Source: Photobacterium aphoticum
Lineage (GTDB): Bacteria > Pseudomonadota > Gammaproteobacteria > Enterobacterales > Vibrionaceae
Assembly: GCF_001029435.1 (NCBI RefSeq)
Contig: NZ_LDOV01000017.1
Coordinates: 124,001-188,000, forward strand
DNA: 64,000 bases
Direction of reading: 5' to 3'
In this document: positions 18,587-28,005 of the stretch, one piece after another
Layout of the letters: every line of letters begins with the position of its first letter
Numbering within the stretch: position 1 is the first letter of the stretch
The notes under the pieces: model-generated
Seen by the model: only the letters and a program-made list of their open reading frames with translations
Databases searched by the model: none
Told to the model about the DNA's origin: nothing
Translations under genes and position numbers: made by a program

Positions 18587-21500
18587 ATGAAAGCACAATC
18601 CATACTCTCACTCCCCTTGCCGCAAAAAGCGGGAGACAGCCGATTCATCGGCAACATTTCGGGGGCCGCACTGGCATTGTCCATTGCCGAATTGGCCGAA
18701 TCCCATCAGGGGCCGTTACTGGCCGTGGTGCCTGACACCCAATCCGCTTTGCGCCTGCAACCGGAAGTCGGCCAGTTCACCCAAAAACATGTCACGGTAT
18801 TCCCGGACTGGGAAACCCTGCCATACGATAACTTTTCACCGCATCAGGACATTATTTCTGAGCGTCTGTCTTGCCTGTATGGCCTGCCGCAACAAAAAGA
18901 CGGCGTCGTCTTAGTGCCAATCAGCACCTTGCTACAGCGCTTAAGCCCACGCGCCTTCATTCAGCAGCACGCCCTGTTAGTGAGCAACGGCGATCGCCTG
19001 TCGCTGGAAAAACTGCGTCTGCAACTGGAAAATGCCGGTTACCGCCATGTGGATCAGGTGATGGAGCACGGTGAATACGCCAGTCGCGGTTCCCTGTTGG
19101 ATCTGTTCCCAATGGGCAGCAACCAGCCTTTCCGCATCGATTTCTTTGACGATGAAGTGGACTCCATTCGCCAGTTTGATCCGGAAAACCAGCGTTCAAC
19201 CGGTGAAATCGAACAAATTCGCCTGCTGCCTGCCCACGAATTCCCGACCGATGAGTTGGCGATTGAAAGCTTCCGCATGCGCTGGCGTGAACAGTTTGAA
19301 GCGCGCCGTGAGCCGGAGTCGATTTATCAGCAAGTCAGCAAACGTACCTGGCCTGCCGGTATCGAATATTGGCAGCCGCTGTTCTTTGAGCATACGGAAA
19401 CCTTATTCGACTACCTGCCGGACAACAGCCTGCTGATCACCATTGGTCAGTTAGAGCCTGCGGTCGATCAATTCCTGAACGATGCCGAATACCGCTACGA
19501 TCAGCGCCGCGTCGATCCCCTGCGTCCTTTGTTACCACCGAAAGACTTGTGGCTCAGCAAAGAAGAAATGTTCACCCATTTCAAACAACTGCCACAGGTA
19601 CGCATTCGCAAAGACGCCGAGCCTGAAAAAGCCGGTCGTTTTAATCCGGCGCTGAGCCCGGTACCGGCGCTTACCATTAACCACCAGCTCAAAGAGCCGT
19701 TGGCCGAACTGCGCCGTTTTATCGAACAATTCAGCGGGAAAATCATTTTCTCGGTAGCCTCTGAAGGCCGTCGTGAAGCCCTGCTGGATTTGCTGGCGCG
19801 TATCAAGTTGCGCCCGATGGTGTGTACCTCACTGAACGATGCATTAGCCGCACCCAGCAATACCACCTTAGTGATCGGTGCCGCAGAACAAGGTTTTGTG
19901 CTGGATAATCCGGCTATCGCGCTGATCTGTGAAAGCGATTTACTGGGTGAGCGCGTGGTACAACGCCGTCGCAGCGACGAGAAGAAAAGCGTCAATGCCG
20001 ATACCATTATTCGCAACCTGGCAGAATTGCAGGTAGGCCAACCCGTCGTGCACCTTGACCACGGTATTGGTCGCTACCAAGGGCTGCAAACCCTTGAAGC
20101 CGGCGGCATCAAAACCGAATACGTGACACTGGAATACCAAGGCGGCGCCAAGCTGTACGTGCCGGTTGCCTCCTTGCATTTGATCAGCCGTTACTCTGGT
20201 GGCGCTGAAGAAACTGCCCCTATCCATAAATTGGGTGGCGAAACCTGGGCCAAAGCACGCCGTAAAGCAGCCGAGAAAGTCCGTGACGTGGCCGCTGAAC
20301 TGCTGGACGTGTACGCCAAGCGTGAAATGAAGCCGGGCTTTAAGTTCACATTAGATCGTGAGGCTTATGCGGATTTCACCACCGGCTTCCCGTTTGAGGA
20401 AACCCACGATCAGGCGCTGGCGATTAATGCCGTGCTGTCGGATATGTGTCAGGCGAAGGCCATGGATCGCTTGGTGTGTGGTGATGTAGGCTTTGGTAAA
20501 ACCGAAGTGGCCATGCGTGCCGCGTTTGTCGCCGTCGACAACAACAAGCAGGTTACCGTACTGGTGCCGACCACCCTGCTGGCACAACAGCATTTTGAAA
20601 ACTTCCGTGACCGTTTTGCCAATACACCAGTGCGTGTCGAAGTGTTATCTCGCTTTAAGACCGCCAAAGAGCAAAAGCAGATTCTGGCAGATATGGCAGA
20701 AGGCAAAATCGACATTCTGATCGGCACCCACAAGCTGCTGAATGCCTCTCTGGATTATCACGACCTTGGCTTGCTGATTGTCGATGAAGAACACCGCTTT
20801 GGTGTGCGCCAGAAAGAAAAACTCAAAGCGCTGCGCGCCGATGTGGATATCCTGACGCTGACGGCCACGCCAATCCCACGTACGCTGAACATGGCCATGA
20901 GTGGTATGCGTGATCTGTCAATCATCGCGACCCCACCGGCGCGTCGTTTGGCCATCAAAACCTTTGTGCGTGAAAGCGATGACGCCCTGGTGCGCGAAGC
21001 CGTACTGCGTGAAGTGATGCGTGGTGGTCAGGTGTACTTCCTGCACAACGATGTCGACTCCATTGAGAAAATGACCGAGGATCTGAGCAAGTTAATTCCA
21101 GAAGCACGCGTCACCTTTGCCCACGGGCAGATGCGTGAACGTGAACTGGAACGCATAATGAGCGATTTCTATCATCAACGCTTTAACCTGCTCGTCTGTA
21201 CGACCATTATTGAAACGGGGATTGATGTCCCGACCGCGAACACTATCATCATTAACCGTGCCGATCACCTCGGCTTGGCGCAGTTGCACCAGTTACGTGG
21301 TCGTGTCGGTCGTTCGCACCATCAGGCCTATGCCTACCTGTTAACACCACATCCAAAGCGGATGACCAAAGATGCGGTGAAACGTCTTGAGGCGATTTCG
21401 TCACTGGAAGATTTGGGCGCGGGCTTTACATTGGCCACGCACGATTTGGAAATTCGTGGTGCAGGCGAACTGTTGGGTGATGAGCAAAGTGGTCAGATCC

Positions 21501-22042
21501 AATCGGTCGGCTTTACGCTGTTCATGGAAATGCTGGAACAAGCGGTGGAATCGCTGAAAGAAGGCAAAGAGCCAGCACTGGATGACTTACTGCGTCAGCA
21601 AACCGAGGTGGAATTGCGTCTGCCAGCCTTGCTGCCGGATGATTTCATTCCAGACATCAATACCCGTTTGTCGCTGTACAAACGTATTGCCAGCGCCGAC
21701 AGTGAGAACGCATTGGCAGAACTGAAAGTGGAACTGATTGATCGCTTTGGCTTATTGCCGGAAGCGACCACTAACTTACTGGCACTCAACACCATCAAGC
21801 TTAAAGCCGCAGGCATTGGCGTGCGTAAGATTGAAGCCGGCGAGAAAGGCGGGGTTATCGAGTTTAATCAAAATGCTTCGATCAACCCGGGATTTCTGGT
21901 CAGCCTATTGCAATCGCAGCCACAGCATTACCGGATGGAAGGCCCAACTAAGCTCAAAGTCATGGCGCCAATGAGTGACAGAAAGGATAGAATTAAGTAT
22001 GTTGACGAGCTTTTAACAAAGTTGGCTGAAAACACCCTATAA
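18587..22042 (+). CDS. mfd: Mfd, transcription-repair coupling factor
   Basis: Mfd removes RNA polymerase stalled at DNA lesions and recruits UvrA. The 1151-residue protein has the UvrB-homology N-terminus (YDNFSPHQDIISERLSCLY), the RNA-polymerase-interacting domain with PVVHLDHGIGRYQGLQ, then an SF2 motor with Walker A GDVGFGKTEVA, DEEHRFGV (motif II), LTATPIPRTL (motif III), and TTIIETGIDVP and QLRGRVGRS (motifs V and VI), and a C-terminal TRCF domain. Length equals E. coli Mfd. It follows the PilZ gene by three bases and precedes csiV by 29 bases, so the three may be co-transcribed. Confidence 0.97.
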   Translation: MKAQSILSLPLPQKAGDSRFIGNISGAALALSIAELAESHQGPLLAVVPDTQSALRLQPEVGQFTQKHVTVFPDWETLPYDNFSPHQDIISERLSCLYGLPQQKDGVVLVPISTLLQRLSPRAFIQQHALLVSNGDRLSLEKLRLQLENAGYRHVDQVMEHGEYASRGSLLDLFPMGSNQPFRIDFFDDEVDSIRQFDPENQRSTGEIEQIRLLPAHEFPTDELAIESFRMRWREQFEARREPESIYQQVSKRTWPAGIEYWQPLFFEHTETLFDYLPDNSLLITIGQLEPAVDQFLNDAEYRYDQRRVDPLRPLLPPKDLWLSKEEMFTHFKQLPQVRIRKDAEPEKAGRFNPALSPVPALTINHQLKEPLAELRRFIEQFSGKIIFSVASEGRREALLDLLARIKLRPMVCTSLNDALAAPSNTTLVIGAAEQGFVLDNPAIALICESDLLGERVVQRRRSDEKKSVNADTIIRNLAELQVGQPVVHLDHGIGRYQGLQTLEAGGIKTEYVTLEYQGGAKLYVPVASLHLISRYSGGAEETAPIHKLGGETWAKARRKAAEKVRDVAAELLDVYAKREMKPGFKFTLDREAYADFTTGFPFEETHDQALAINAVLSDMCQAKAMDRLVCGDVGFGKTEVAMRAAFVAVDNNKQVTVLVPTTLLAQQHFENFRDRFANTPVRVEVLSRFKTAKEQKQILADMAEGKIDILIGTHKLLNASLDYHDLGLLIVDEEHRFGVRQKEKLKALRADVDILTLTATPIPRTLNMAMSGMRDLSIIATPPARRLAIKTFVRESDDALVREAVLREVMRGGQVYFLHNDVDSIEKMTEDLSKLIPEARVTFAHGQMRERELERIMSDFYHQRFNLLVCTTIIETGIDVPTANTIIINRADHLGLAQLHQLRGRVGRSHHQAYAYLLTPHPKRMTKDAVKRLEAISSLEDLGAGFTLATHDLEIRGAGELLGDEQSGQIQSVGFTLFMEMLEQAVESLKEGKEPALDDLLRQQTEVELRLPALLPDDFIPDINTRLSLYKRIASADSENALAELKVELIDRFGLLPEATTNLLALNTIKLKAAGIGVRKIEAGEKGGVIEFNQNASINPGFLVSLLQSQPQHYRMEGPTKLKVMAPMSDRKDRIKYVDELLTKLAENTL

Positions 22043-22071
22043 TAGATGGCACTTAAGTGCGGAGTATTCTC

Positions 22072-22917
22072 TTGAAAAAACTGATTTATTTGCTGCTCTT
22101 CGTCATTAGTTGGCCAAGTTTAGCACGACAATTCGATGTCGAGGTGATCCTGTTCAAACGCAACATCGCGCCTGAGCAGGTCAGTGAGTTATGGCCGGAT
22201 CAAATGCCTGCCATCAATTACAACGCTGCCATTGATCTGGGTGACACGGCCAGCCTGAAAGCCCGTGGCATTCGTCCAATGTCGCCATCGCGTTTCCAGC
22301 TGAACGGTGAATACAACAAGCTGAAACAGCACGCCGGTTTTACCCCGTTGGCACACTTTGGCTGGCGCCAAGGGGACTTAAGCAAAGCCGCTGCACCTGA
22401 AATTCATTTCACCGCCGGTAAAGACTTCTCTGGCCAGTTCCTGCCAGATGGCACATCACGTATGGCTGCCTCTTCTGCGACGGCAACGACAGCAGCAGAC
22501 GATAGTGGCATGGTGATCACCACGGATAACGGCGCGACCAACACCGCTAGCGATGCCGCGACCAACCTGTCAGGCAGTGCCCTGCACGAGTTGGAAGGCA
22601 AAATGAAAGTGTACGTGCAGCACTACCTGTTCACGGAAGCGGAAATTGATCTGCGTGAACCAAGCCGTCGTGAAGTAATTGTGGGTACCGAACCGCTGGA
22701 CAATACCGGTATCGACCCAATGCTAACACCGGCTGATCCTGCTGTTGCAAACAGCAACGTACAAGTGGGCCACCTGCAAGAAGTGAAGAAGCAGGTTGAA
22801 GTGGAAGAATTCCTTAAATCTTACCGCTTTGATCAGCAGCGTCAGATGGGCAGCAATGAAATGCACTACATTGACCACCCATTAATGGGTATGATCATCC
22901 AAATTCGTCGTCTGTAA
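22072..22917 (+). CDS. csiV: CsiV, peptidoglycan-associated cell-shape protein (TTG start)
   Basis: CsiV is a vibrio periplasmic protein that binds peptidoglycan and supports PBP1A activity. The 281-residue product has a signal peptide MKKLIYLLLFVISWPSLA before RQFDVEVILFKRN, a middle Thr/Ala/Ser-rich linker (about residues 130-170), and a C-terminal part ending HYIDHPLMGMIIQIRRL. I use the TTG at 22072 because cggag lies seven bases before it and it gives a clean signal peptide; the GTG at 22057 has no ribosome-binding site. It lies just downstream of mfd. Confidence 0.85.
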   Translation: MKKLIYLLLFVISWPSLARQFDVEVILFKRNIAPEQVSELWPDQMPAINYNAAIDLGDTASLKARGIRPMSPSRFQLNGEYNKLKQHAGFTPLAHFGWRQGDLSKAAAPEIHFTAGKDFSGQFLPDGTSRMAASSATATTAADDSGMVITTDNGATNTASDAATNLSGSALHELEGKMKVYVQHYLFTEAEIDLREPSRREVIVGTEPLDNTGIDPMLTPADPAVANSNVQVGHLQEVKKQVEVEEFLKSYRFDQQRQMGSNEMHYIDHPLMGMIIQIRRL

Positions 22918-22963
22918 TAGCGCGCTATTCATACTGAAAACGACACACCCAATACAACACCCA

Positions 22964-22990
22964 ACGGGCGGCCATCAGGTCGCCCGTTTT
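22964..22990 (+). terminator. terminator of the PilZ-mfd-csiV unit
   Basis: The stem acgggcggcc-atca-ggtcgcccgt (one G-U pair) is followed by tttg and a T-rich tail, 46 bases after the csiV stop. Confidence 0.8.
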
Positions 22991-23062
22991 GTTTGCATTT
23001 CTGACGCGCTCACTTATTCTAATGACTGGTTTCTCTTTATCTTCTGACAGTTTGGCGGTGGC

Positions 23063-23614
23063 ATGAAATTAGACTTTGAATTGATGACGGAACGCTTGTA
23101 TCTGCGTCCTTATAAAAATGCGGACGTTCTCTCACTGGTCGATGCCATCCATACGTCACAAGAGGCACTCTCTCCGTGGCTCACTTGGTGCACCCCTGAC
23201 TATGATCAGCATGATGCCCACGAGTGGATCCATGCCAGTCAACAAAACTGGCTCTATGACGTGAGTTACGAGTTTGCCATTTTTGATAGGGAAACAGACG
23301 AGTTTGTCGGTAGCACCGCACTCAGTAACCTGTCGGAATTAGGGAACTCGGGAGAGCTGGGATATTGGATCCGCGAAAGCGCACAACGCCGAGGGTTTGC
23401 CACGGAAGCCTGTGCGGCCATCAGCCAGTTTGCGTTTTTGACCGTCGGCCTCACCCGCTTGGAAATTGTCACGCACACCGGCAATTTAGCCAGTCAACGT
23501 ACTGCCCTTGCCTGCCGGGCACAATTTGAATGCACGGCCCGTAATCGTATCGTCATGCATGATAAGGTGGTCAATGGGTTACTGTTTTCACTGATCCCCA
23601 CCGATATCTTATAA
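23063..23614 (+). CDS. GNAT acetyltransferase, RimJ/RimL type
   Basis: This 183-residue enzyme should transfer an acetyl group from acetyl-CoA to an N-terminal or small-molecule amine. It starts LMTERLYLRPYKNADV, has ALSPWLTWCTPDYDQHDAHEWI and the acetyl-CoA-binding motif A in ELGYWIRESAQRRGFATEAC (about residues 96-115), with Q/R-x-x-G as RRGFA, then LEIVTHTGNLASQRTA. Ribosomal-protein and antibiotic or toxin targets are all possible in this superfamily; the substrate cannot be told. It is a monocistronic unit between csiV and the FKBP gene. Confidence 0.8.
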   Translation: MKLDFELMTERLYLRPYKNADVLSLVDAIHTSQEALSPWLTWCTPDYDQHDAHEWIHASQQNWLYDVSYEFAIFDRETDEFVGSTALSNLSELGNSGELGYWIRESAQRRGFATEACAAISQFAFLTVGLTRLEIVTHTGNLASQRTALACRAQFECTARNRIVMHDKVVNGLLFSLIPTDIL

Positions 23615-23739
23615 AATTGAAATACGTATCAGTAACGGGATTTCGCTGACTTTTCAGCCCCCTATCGCTCTGCTACTATTCCAGCATACCCAATTCCAAC
23701 GCTATTGCGTTCATCCTTTTCAATATGTAAGGACACATC

Positions 23740-24213
23740 GTGCTTAAAATTATTCTTACCATCGTCCTGATCGGCCTTGTCATTCTGTTTATTCAACGCT
23801 CAATGAGCAACAAGCAAGCGGCAGCGGAAAATATTCAACTGGGTCAAACCTTCCTGTTGGAAAATAAAGACAAAGAAGGCGTGAAAACCACAGCATCTGG
23901 CCTGCAGTACCAAGTGCTGCAAGAAGGTACAGGCACCGTTCATCCGAAAGCGACCGATAAAGTGACCGTCCACTACCACGGAACTCTGATTGATGGCACC
24001 GTGTTTGACAGCTCTGTACAGCGTGGTGAAACCATCCAGTTTGGCCTGAACCAAGTGATCCCGGGCTGGACAGAAGGTGTGCAGCTGATGGTTGAAGGAG
24101 AGAAAACACGCTTCTTCATTCCGGCAGAATTGGCTTACGGTAACCGCAGCATGGGCGTGATCAAACCGGGCTCGACCCTGATCTTTGATGTTGAGTTATT
24201 CAAAATTAACTAA
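23740..24213 (+). CDS. FKBP-type peptidyl-prolyl isomerase, membrane-anchored
   Basis: This 157-residue protein has one N-terminal membrane helix (about residues 2-19), which could act as an uncleaved anchor, a short linker and one FKBP domain. Catalytic-site residues are visible in VTVHYHGTLIDGTVFDSS, VIPGWTEGVQLM and RFFIPAELAYG, so it should be active as a prolyl isomerase, probably on the periplasmic face. It is shorter than FkpA, lacking the dimerisation arm. It ends at a bidirectional terminator shared with ndh. Confidence 0.88.
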   Translation: MLKIILTIVLIGLVILFIQRSMSNKQAAAENIQLGQTFLLENKDKEGVKTTASGLQYQVLQEGTGTVHPKATDKVTVHYHGTLIDGTVFDSSVQRGETIQFGLNQVIPGWTEGVQLMVEGEKTRFFIPAELAYGNRSMGVIKPGSTLIFDVELFKIN

Positions 24214-24268
24214 TACGTCAGTTACCTCTCTCCATCGACGTTCGTCAACGTTGATAAATTACAGAGAC

Positions 24269-24297
24269 AAAAAAACCGCCCTTCGGCGGTTTTTTTA
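24269..24297. terminator. bidirectional terminator between the FKBP gene and ndh
   Basis: The stem aaaaaccgcc-cttc-ggcggttttt has A and T runs on both sides. Confidence 0.9.
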
Positions 24298-24329
24298 TGT
24301 CACTGAATACACAGTATTCACATTGCTAA

Positions 24330-25619
24330 TCAGTGCAGTTTCAGGTTCGGACGCAATACACGGTTAATACGGCCAACCAGCATCATCAGACCGGTTTTGA
24401 AGAAGCCGTGCAACGCCACAAGGTGCATACGGTATAGCGAGATGTACACCACGCGCGCAATACGCCCTTCTACCATCATCGAACCTTTGGTCAGGTTACC
24501 CATCAGGCTACCTACGGTCGAGAAACGGCTTAGCGATACCAATGAACCGTGGTCGCTGTACACGTACGGCTTTTGCTCACGATCAGTCATTTTCGCTACG
24601 ATGTTAGAGAAACAACGGCTTGCCATCTGGTGAGCAGCCTGTGCGCGAGGTGGTACGAAGCTACCGTCCGCCTGAACACATGATGCCAAATCACCGATCA
24701 CGTAGATATCATCATCACGCGTGGTTTGTAGCGTTGGTTTCACGACTAACTGGTTAATACGGTTAGTTTCCAGGCCTGCGATATCTTTCATGAAATCAGG
24801 GCCTTTGATACCCGCCGCCCACACCATGATTTGAGCAGGAATGTGCTCGCCATCTTTGGTGGTCAAACCGGTGTGATCCGCTTTGGTTACCATGGTCGCG
24901 GTACGTACTTTTACACCCAGCTTCGTCAACTCAGTGTGCGCCGCAGAAGAAATACGGTGTGGCAGTGCAGGCAGAATACGCTCACCCGCTTCGACCAGGT
25001 TCACGTTCAGACGCGAGCTGTCCAAGTCACCGAAACCGTAGTTACGCAGCTCTTTCACTGCATTGTGCAGCTCAGCAGACAATTCAACGCCGGTTGCACC
25101 TGCGCCGACAATCGCGATATCTACAGTCTTCTGATCTTTGTTCGCGTGCAGCTTCAGGAACTGGTTGTTCATTTCCGTACGGAAACGGTGCGCCTGCTCT
25201 GGGCTATCAAGGAAGATACAGTTTTCACGCACACCTGGGGTGTTGAAGTCATTCGATGTCGAACCGATCGCCAATACCAGGATATCGTATTCCAGCTCAC
25301 GCTCAGGGAGCAGCAGTTCATCGTGCTTGTCGTACAGTGCCGCTAATTTGATCACTTTACGTTCACGATCAATGTCTTGCAGGCTACCCATCTGGAAATC
25401 AAAAGAGTGGTTTTTTGCATGAGCGCGGTAGCTAAGTGCATCCACACCGGCATCCATCGAACCGGTTGCCACTTCGTGCAACAACGGTTTCCACAGGTGA
25501 CTCGCTTTACGGTCTACCAATGTCACGGTTGCACGGCCTTTACGACCCAGTGTACGACCCAGTTTCGTTGCTAGCTCCAAACCGCCAGCGCCGCCGCCTA
25601 CTACGATAATTCGCTTCAC
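24330..25619 (-). CDS. ndh: Ndh, type II NADH:quinone oxidoreductase (GTG start)
   Basis: Ndh oxidises NADH and reduces quinone at the inner-membrane surface without pumping protons. The 429-residue flavoprotein shows the FAD-binding [16 protein letters not shown] at the N-terminus, the NADH-binding [18 protein letters not shown] near residues 166-183, [14 protein letters not shown] [11 protein letters not shown], and the C-terminal membrane-binding segment [19 protein letters not shown]. It matches E. coli Ndh end to end. The start is GTG, five bases after gaggaag. It is the last member of a conserved minus-strand neighbourhood. Confidence 0.96.
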   Translation of the reverse strand: MKRIIVVGGGAGGLELATKLGRTLGRKGRATVTLVDRKASHLWKPLLHEVATGSMDAGVDALSYRAHAKNHSFDFQMGSLQDIDRERKVIKLAALYDKHDELLLPERELEYDILVLAIGSTSNDFNTPGVRENCIFLDSPEQAHRFRTEMNNQFLKLHANKDQKTVDIAIVGAGATGVELSAELHNAVKELRNYGFGDLDSSRLNVNLVEAGERILPALPHRISSAAHTELTKLGVKVRTATMVTKADHTGLTTKDGEHIPAQIMVWAAGIKGPDFMKDIAGLETNRINQLVVKPTLQTTRDDDIYVIGDLASCVQADGSFVPPRAQAAHQMASRCFSNIVAKMTDREQKPYVYSDHGSLVSLSRFSTVGSLMGNLTKGSMMVEGRIARVVYISLYRMHLVALHGFFKTGLMMLVGRINRVLRPNLKLH

Positions 25620-25721
25620 AATGTCTTCCTCTTATAACTTATATAAATTCTTTTTGCTCAGTGCCTTACATCCAAATCTCATCCCTAAAATGAAGATGGT
25701 CATGCGCTGGCTGACTGACTA

Positions 25722-25839
25722 ATACCAATAGCACAGTGTCCTGTGAAACAAACTGCGATGCCTGCCGCTCTTAAAAAGAGCCAGACAAAGGCGGCTCACA
25801 CGCTCTCACGTGTACACAAAGGCATTGTGCTATTGATAT
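25722..25839. repeat. 118-base inverted-repeat element upstream of ndh
   Basis: Two 17-base arms (25722-25738 and 25823-25839) match in inverted order with two mismatches, core caatagcaca. Between them are smaller complementary segments (gctctt/aagagc, gccgc/gcggc), so the whole element could fold. No ORF is present. It could be a worn miniature repeat or a structured RNA. Confidence 0.5.
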
Positions 25840-25878
25840 TGCACAAACGGGTATTACATCGTCTGCTGTAGGTAGGAG

Positions 25879-25896
25879 GTAGGTAACGTTACTTAC
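25879..25896. promoter_or_regulatory. 18-base near-perfect palindrome upstream of ndh
   Basis: gtaggtaacgttacttac is self-complementary except at one pair of positions, centred on aacgtt. It sits 260 bases before the ndh start. It could be a dimeric regulator site, but I do not recognise the regulator. Confidence 0.35.
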
Positions 25897-26164
25897 TTTT
25901 TCTTATTATTTTTAAAGCCTGATGGTCGTTATCGCGTGCTCTTGGCCGCGTTTATTATTAAGGTAACTCACCGGCTTTTGGCGATGATTATCATCATCCC
26001 CTTACATTTTGTGTGACGATTATCTAATAATTCAGTAAGGGTTGAAAGCAAATAATGCAAAAAAATCGATATAATTTCAAAAAAGCCCGCAAAAATTGCG
26101 CTAGCGCATGGAATTGAATGAGGATTTAATGAAGACCCCATATGAGCATGGGGTCATGAGGCGA

Positions 26165-26698
26165 TCAGGCTTTGAAGGCTTTCAAGGTCTGCAAGTGTTG
26201 AGAGATTTTCTTGAATTTATGGGTTTCGTTGTCATCCCAGACCACGTCGTAGTAGGTTTCGAGCTCTTTGGCTGACAGCGTGTTGTCCATGCTTTCATCC
26301 TGACGCGACAGGAACAACAAGCAATTGCCTTTGTTCTGCAGACGGAAATCAGACACACATTTGGTCGCAATATCCGCATACTCTTCCGGACGGTCAATTT
26401 TACCTTCCATATTGACTTCCGGATGCAGATTCGGGTTGAACATAGCTTGCTTGATACCACACAAAAAGCCAATACGCTCAGACCAGTACCCACCTAGCCC
26501 CACGCCACAAATCAAGGTGTCTTCTTTACCGTGGGTTTCAACAAGGGCACTCACTTCTTTGAGCAAGTGTGCCATATCATGCTTGGGATGCTGCGTACTG
26601 TAAGTGACGATCTTTACATCATCAATAAACTGCAACTGCAGCACTTTCTCGTGGTTGCCCGCGCTGGTTGCATCATAGCCGTGTAAATAAATAATCAT
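26165..26698 (-). CDS. ycfP: YcfP family alpha/beta-hydrolase-like protein
   Basis: This 177-residue protein closely follows E. coli Ycf[75 protein letters not shown] and the ending [10 protein letters not shown]. The fold is alpha/beta hydrolase, but the usual GxSxG nucleophile elbow is GVGLGG, so the catalytic serine is missing, as in the E. coli protein. Function is unknown; the genes around it deal with cell wall and respiration. It precedes ndh in the same direction. Confidence 0.92.
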   Translation of the reverse strand: MIIYLHGYDATSAGNHEKVLQLQFIDDVKIVTYSTQHPKHDMAHLLKEVSALVETHGKEDTLICGVGLGGYWSERIGFLCGIKQAMFNPNLHPEVNMEGKIDRPEEYADIATKCVSDFRLQNKGNCLLFLSRQDESMDNTLSAKELETYYDVVWDDNETHKFKKISQHLQTLKAFKA

Positions 26699-26867
26699 CA
26701 GTAACGTCCTGTTTTTCTTTCTGGATTCTAGAACCGTTCAGGTACCTTTCATCAAATAAGCCTAAACATCCTGCATCAGACAGGGGGCTTAAGGCCAGAG
26801 TTACGTAAAGGTAACATTTCCAACTGTAAAATCTAACACTTTTTGTAAGGTTTGTTGACCTATGTCG

Positions 26868-26922
26868 TGTTCACGAAGTGTCCACGGAGTGTTCACGAAG
26901 TGTTCTCAATCTGTCCACGTCG
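26868..26922. repeat. 11-bp tandem repeat, five copies
   Basis: Five consecutive 11-base units start at 26868, 26879, 26890, 26901 and 26912: tgttcacgaag, tgtccacggag, tgttcacgaag, tgttctcaatc, tgtccacgtcg. Units 1 and 3 are identical. It lies between the DUF6279 gene stop and the ycfP start, in no ORF. Confidence 0.75.
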
Positions 26923-26942
26923 TGCCGCTTCAATGCCTCAGT

Positions 26943-27860
26943 TCACTTCTGCTGAATCAGCACCGCAACGTCTTTGCGCAGGTTAACCAACTTACGATTC
27001 AATGTTTGCCGCTGTTTATCACTCAACGAGTGTTGTAAACGCAACATCAGCTCAAATCGGCGATTCAGGTACATATTCATACTTCCCTGATGTGACGGGC
27101 TATTTAAGGCCATCATATCACGCAACAGTTGCGAAAATTGTGCTTCAAACCCCGCCTGACGCCGAGTCTTAAGCAGTGACTGCCAGCGCTGCCAATATTG
27201 CTGTCGCATGGCAAGAAACGTCGGCGACATCTCCAACTGGTAGCCCGCCAGCTCTTTCAGTAATGCCCGTTGTGTCGGAGTCGTGCGCCCGACCCAATCT
27301 TCGGTGGTATCAATCAGGCGTTCAGTGCGTTTGTTCAGTCGTTCAGCCTCACTGAGCCCACGCCGCTCTTTATCCCATTCATTAAAGCGCTGCTGTAATT
27401 CACGGTTGAGCTGGCTCACTTGCTGATCGCTCAATAATGACAAGGTCGCCGCTAACGGTTTGGCGAGATCGCTGGCGGCATTCTGCCCTATCCCCGTAAA
27501 CAAATAATGATACTGACGAATCTGGGCAAACGTCATGGGGGTAAGGATATCCGCTTGTAAGCGATCAAGGGCACGGTGAATCGGCGGGAGTCCCTGCTGG
27601 CGATGGCGCTGTAGGGCTTGGGTTAATTCTCGATCCAGCACGTTGTCTTGCTGGCGAGTAAGATCAACATAATCGTCGATGCGGTACGCAATCAAACTGT
27701 CGAGGTTGTTATACGCAAACCGTGTTGTGCACCCGGCCAGCAGCACCAACATCCCGATCAGACACCACCCTATGCGGTACGGCCTGGCCGTCGAAAAGAA
27801 CCGGATTGCTGTCGAGCTTGATAAAGCCGACCTTGATGCTGTCACTGGGTTGTGCGCCAT
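26943..27860 (-). CDS. DUF6279 family lipoprotein
   Basis: This 305-residue lipoprotein of unknown function has a lipobox VLLAGC after a long basic leader, then the family pattern TTRFAYNNLDSLIAYRIDDYVDLT and a mostly helical body rich in Gln and Arg (LDRELTQALQRHRQQGLP, LNRELQQRFNEWDKERRG). I start at the ATG at 27860 because gggggcagg stands directly before it; the frame is open upstream to 27962. The leader before the lipobox is unusually long (about 44 residues), so an internal start is possible. It occupies the place where nagZ stands in the related E. coli cluster. Confidence 0.75.
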   Translation of the reverse strand: MAHNPVTASRSALSSSTAIRFFSTARPYRIGWCLIGMLVLLAGCTTRFAYNNLDSLIAYRIDDYVDLTRQQDNVLDRELTQALQRHRQQGLPPIHRALDRLQADILTPMTFAQIRQYHYLFTGIGQNAASDLAKPLAATLSLLSDQQVSQLNRELQQRFNEWDKERRGLSEAERLNKRTERLIDTTEDWVGRTTPTQRALLKELAGYQLEMSPTFLAMRQQYWQRWQSLLKTRRQAGFEAQFSQLLRDMMALNSPSHQGSMNMYLNRRFELMLRLQHSLSDKQRQTLNRKLVNLRKDVAVLIQQK

Positions 27861-28005
27861 CCTGCCCCCTTGCTTTTTCTTATCGTATTCACGGTCATAC
27901 AAAAAGCAGACCATCAACACGTACACCATGATGCCTAGATTCAGTCTAGGCGACCACGACAAGAAAAGAGATCAAAGAAGAGAGGAACAGGTCACGGAAT
28001 CGGGA

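Larger units (their letters stand above)
25620..26164. other. intergenic region ycfP-ndh (545 bases)
   Basis: This is the longest gap in the window. It holds the inverted-repeat element and the palindrome listed separately. No protein gene of credible length was found on either strand, and I could not find a canonical FNR site (ttgat-N4-atcaa) in front of ndh. Confidence 0.6.

Noticed and set aside
19501..20016. 171-codon minus-strand open frame
   Set aside because: It is antisense to mfd with Ser/Arg-rich low-similarity sequence and no ribosome-binding site.
24831..25346. 171-codon plus-strand open frame opposite ndh
   Set aside because: Arg/Gln/Cys-rich shadow of the ndh gene without family features.
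26165..26698. active serine hydrolase at ycfP
   Set aside because: The nucleophile elbow reads GVGLGG without Ser; the E. coli homologue is the same.
26868..26922. CRISPR array
   Set aside because: The 11-base units are contiguous with no unique spacers and there is no cas gene; the same holds for 41289-41366.
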